Source: Bacteroidaceae bacterium (GTDB lineage: Bacteria > Bacteroidota > Bacteroidia > Bacteroidales > Bacteroidaceae). From it: 64,000 bases of DNA. Position numbers and translations under genes: made by a program. The notes beneath the pieces are model-generated. The model searched no databases, was not told where the DNA came from, and was given only the letters and a program-made list of their open reading frames with translations. The DNA is taken from NCBI GenBank assembly GCA_017617315.1, contig JAFZWM010000014.1:1-64000 (forward strand), given 5' to 3'. Below are positions 61,565-64,000 of the stretch, piece after piece (the first letter of the stretch is position 1; every line of letters starts with the position of its first letter).

Positions 61565-61610
61565 AGACATTTTTTCGTGTCGGATTGTTCTGTCTTAAAA
61601 AAATCATACG

Positions 61611-61646
61611 AAAAAAGGCTGCTCTCGCGATGAAGAACAGCCTTTT
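61611..61646 (-). terminator. Terminator after uridine phosphorylase
   Basis: Minus strand AAAAGGCTGTTC... pairs with ...GAGCAGCCTTTTTT (plus-strand arms about 61611-61622 and 61636-61646), ending in a T-run. Confidence 0.85.
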
Positions 61647-61654
61647 GAACGAAT

Positions 61655-62530
61655 TTAAATCTTATTCAAAACCTTTTCAATCAAATCTGGCATTCCCGAT
61701 TTGTAAGATGTGTTAGCCTCTTTTGCCAGACGGTTGGCAATAACCATGCACACAGTCATCGCCTTGTGCCCCATCAGACGGCTCAGGCCGGCAACAGCCG
61801 ATGATTCCATCTCGAAGTTTGTAACTCGGTAGCCTTTGTACTCGAACGATTCAATCTTCTCGTTAAGATGTGGGTCGGCAAGCGGAATACGCAGTTCTCT
61901 GCCCTGAGGACCGAAGAATCCGCCGCAGGCTATTGTAACGCCGCGAACCATGTTCTCGCCGTCAAGTCGGTCGAGCAGTTCCTTGTCGGCATCGATAACA
62001 TAAGGTGCGGCAAGCTGCGGAAGCCATTGGGTGTGCTTCTTGAAAGCCTCTTCGAACTCAAGGTCGCACACATCGTTTCTTCCGGCATAGAAGTTTAGCA
62101 GGCCGTCAAAGCCAATGCTCTTCTCGCTCATTATATATGTGCCTACCGGAGTGTAAGGCTGGAGCCCGCCACATGTGCCGATTCTCACGATTTCGAGAGT
62201 GCGGTGCTCTGGTTTTTCCTCGCGGGTGTTGAAGTCGATGTTTGCCAGTGCGTCAAGTTCGTTAAGCACAATGTCTATGTTGTCGCAGCCTATTCCCGTG
62301 CTCAGCACGGTTATTCTCTTGCCCTTGTACTGGCCTGTGATGGTGTGGAACTCACGGCTCTCAATATCACATTCCTTGCTGTCGAAGAAACTTGCCACCA
62401 GATTCACTCTGCCTGGATCACCTACAAGAATCACCTTGTCTGCCAACTGTTCTGGCTTGAGGTGAAGGTGGAATACAGAACCATCCTCGTTTATGATGAG
62501 TTCTGATGATGCGAAATACTTTTTAGCCAT
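61655..62530 (-). CDS. udp: Uridine phosphorylase-like nucleoside phosphorylase
   Basis: 291 residues of the PNP_UDP_1 family. Phosphate-site GDPGR (37-41), IGTCGGLQPYTPVGTYI and the nucleoside-site FEMESSAVAGL are present. It splits a nucleoside with phosphate to base and ribose-1-phosphate in the cytoplasm for salvage. Uridine is the likely substrate from the overall pattern, but a broader specificity cannot be excluded. Own promoter and terminator; monocistronic. Confidence 0.85.
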   Translation of the reverse strand: MAKKYFASSELIINEDGSVFHLHLKPEQLADKVILVGDPGRVNLVASFFDSKECDIESREFHTITGQYKGKRITVLSTGIGCDNIDIVLNELDALANIDFNTREEKPEHRTLEIVRIGTCGGLQPYTPVGTYIMSEKSIGFDGLLNFYAGRNDVCDLEFEEAFKKHTQWLPQLAAPYVIDADKELLDRLDGENMVRGVTIACGGFFGPQGRELRIPLADPHLNEKIESFEYKGYRVTNFEMESSAVAGLSRLMGHKAMTVCMVIANRLAKEANTSYKSGMPDLIEKVLNKI

Positions 62531-62564
62531 AGTATTCTGTATTTTATATGTTCTATATGAATTA

Positions 62565-62572
62565 CAAAGGTA
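62565..62572 (-). promoter_or_regulatory. -7 box of the nucleoside phosphorylase gene
   Basis: Minus-strand TACCTTTG (plus CAAAGGTA 62565-62572), 35 bases before the start codon at 62530. The rest of the 311-base divergent region to 62841 holds the rhaB promoter and nothing else I recognise. Confidence 0.6.
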
Positions 62573-62786
62573 TAAAAATAAATCCGATTCTTTTGCATGA
62601 ATTTTGAATAATGTTGCTTTTTTCTGTCAGAAGAAGGAAAAATCCGTGTGCGCACAACATTTTACAACTGCGTGAGCAGCAACGCCAAAAACATAGTCTG
62701 TTTGTACCTTTGTTAATGTCGTAATTTGATTATGATATTTTTATCTCGTAAAATTGATATTTCCGAAAAATATTTGCACTAAGATA

Positions 62787-62816
62787 TTTGCCGTTAACGC
62801 AAAAAATGTATCTTTG
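62787..62816 (+). promoter_or_regulatory. Promoter of rhaB
   Basis: TTTG 62787-62790, 18-base spacer, TATCTTTG 62809-62816, leader of about 20 bases to the ATG at 62842. Confidence 0.65.
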
Positions 62817-62841
62817 CGACATTACAAATACTATTTAGCTA

Positions 62842-64000
62842 ATGAAAAAATGTTTCTTTGCGGTCGATCTTGGAGCTACAAGTGGCCGTACAATGTTGGG
62901 CTCATTTGCCGACGGCAAGTGCGAACTGAAAGAAGTGAACAGATTTGCCAATCATCTTGTAGAGATGAACGGACATTTCTTTTGGGACATATACGAACTG
63001 TACTACAATATTGTCGATGGATTGAAACTTGCATCTGCAATGGATGTCGAGATTACATCTATCGGTATCGATACATGGGGCGTTGATTTCGTTACTGTTG
63101 GAAAGGACGGAATGTTCCTTCGCCAGCCATACGCATACCGCGACCCTCATACCGAAGGCGCACCGGAGAAGTTCTTCGAGAAGTACGACCGAAAGAAACT
63201 GTACGAGCAGACTGGTATTCAGGTGATGAACTTCAACTCTCTGTTCCAGTTCGACACGCTCCGCCGCAACAATTGCAGCGCACTTGCCAATGCCGATAAG
63301 ATTCTCTTCATTCCTGATGCCCTGAGCTACTTGCTCACAGGACAGATGGTTTGCGAATACACAATCGCTACGACTGCGCAGATTGTAAACGCGCGCACAT
63401 TTAAGCTTGAACCGGAGATTCTGAAGGTCGTTGGACTTACAGAAAACAGCTTCGGAAAGTTTGTTTATCCAGGCGAGAAAGTAGGCGAACTTACTGCCGA
63501 GGTGCAGAAGCAGACAGGCCTTGGCGCAATCCCAGTCATTGCCGTTGCCGGACACGACACAGGCTCTGCCGTAGCCGCCGTTCCTGCTGTAAGCAAAAAT
63601 TTCGCTTACCTCAGCAGCGGTACTTGGAGTCTTATGGGCGTTGAAACCGAAGAGCCTGTAATCACTGCCGAGACTGAAAGACTGAACTTTACAAACGAGG
63701 GCGGCGTACAGCACACCATCCGCCTTCTGAAGAATATATGCGGTATGTGGCTTCTTGAGCGCTGCCGTCCAAACTGGGGCACAACCGACTACGGCCAGCT
63801 GATTGCCGGAGCCGAGGCTTCTGAGCCGTTCAAGTGCCTTATCGATCCAGACGACCAGATGTTTGCAAATCCGGCCGATATGGAGACTGCAATCAAGGAT
63901 TATTGCAAGAAGACATCTCAGCCTGTTCCTGCAAGCAGAGACGAAATCGTACGTTGCATCTTCGACAGCCTTGCACTCAGATACCGCGAGGTGCTTGAGA
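62842..64000 (+). CDS. rhaB: Rhamnulokinase, cut by the window end
   Basis: 386 codons visible, still open at base 64000. FGGY-family sugar kinase: phosphate-binding FAVDLGATSGRTMLG at the N-terminus, IDTWGVDFV, the AGHDTGSAVAAVP motif and LSSGTWSLMGVE, all typical of RhaB. It phosphorylates L-rhamnulose in rhamnose breakdown. Start chosen at the only ATG after the promoter. The rest of a rhamnose cluster (rhaA, rhaD, transporter) would be expected to the right. Confidence 0.92.
   Translation, partial: MKKCFFAVDLGATSGRTMLGSFADGKCELKEVNRFANHLVEMNGHFFWDIYELYYNIVDGLKLASAMDVEITSIGIDTWGVDFVTVGKDGMFLRQPYAYRDPHTEGAPEKFFEKYDRKKLYEQTGIQVMNFNSLFQFDTLRRNNCSALANADKILFIPDALSYLLTGQMVCEYTIATTAQIVNARTFKLEPEILKVVGLTENSFGKFVYPGEKVGELTAEVQKQTGLGAIPVIAVAGHDTGSAVAAVPAVSKNFAYLSSGTWSLMGVETEEPVITAETERLNFTNEGGVQHTIRLLKNICGMWLLERCRPNWGTTDYGQLIAGAEASEPFKCLIDPDDQMFANPADMETAIKDYCKKTSQPVPASRDEIVRCIFDSLALRYREVLE

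Overview
The window looks like a chromosomal segment of a Bacteroidales bacterium, most probably Prevotella or a close relative (inference). The evidence is two SusC/SusD pairs, many lipoproteins with Bacteroidota-type lipoboxes, starts without clear Shine-Dalgarno sequences, and at least a dozen promoters of the Bacteroidota form TAnnTTTG, several with TTTG about 19-21 bases upstream. I saw no rRNA, tRNA, CRISPR array, transposase or phage gene.

Layout. 1-617: an array of 11-bp tandem repeats and a terminator. 618-3671: a small His-rich protein gene, an EamA-type transporter, and an ATPase/DUF4435 (TOPRIM-like) pair resembling PARIS/OLD systems. 3719-20826: an AraC regulator, a GH5 mannanase, a secreted protein, a CE7 acetyl esterase, SusC/SusD, a duplicated-domain surface lipoprotein, a DUF4369 lipoprotein and a two-gene module (DUF6057-like membrane protein plus beta-propeller lipoprotein with a CxxCH motif). 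I read this as a locus for acetylated beta-mannan. 21319-32013: a second SusC/SusD locus with two more lipoproteins, ending in a second copy of the module. 32260-38532: five tandem paralogues of an outer-membrane beta-barrel-like protein, the fifth frameshifted at a run of seven T. 38633-39931: an AAA_14/DUF4143 ATPase with two matching palindromes upstream.

40410-46722 is the branched-chain amino acid operon ilvD-ilvB-ilvN-thioesterase-ilvC. It is preceded by a complete-looking transcription attenuator: promoter, 24-residue leader peptide with a Val-Val-Ile-Arg-Leu-Val-Val-Val-Val run, antiterminator and terminator. 46889-49963 holds a fimbrillin-like lipoprotein flanked by two very small proteins sharing a Tyr-Val-Lys-Pro motif. 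49964-50530 carries a second 11-bp repeat array, inverted relative to the first.

50515-56972 holds two further copies of the DUF6057/CxxCH module, one split across a divergent promoter, followed by an RluA-type pseudouridine synthase with a long coiled-coil extension. 58607-62530 are minus-strand genes: a GT-C type membrane protein, a DUF3592 protein, a VanX-like dipeptidase lipoprotein and uridine phosphorylase. The window ends inside rhaB (rhamnulokinase).

The strongest candidate for an undescribed system is the DUF6057-like/CxxCH-propeller pair. It occurs four times here, twice as the tail of a SusCD locus, and every lipoprotein copy keeps the haem-type CxxCH plus two further invariant histidines. 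The most complete regulatory element is the ilv attenuator. Family names were assigned by eye; no search was run.
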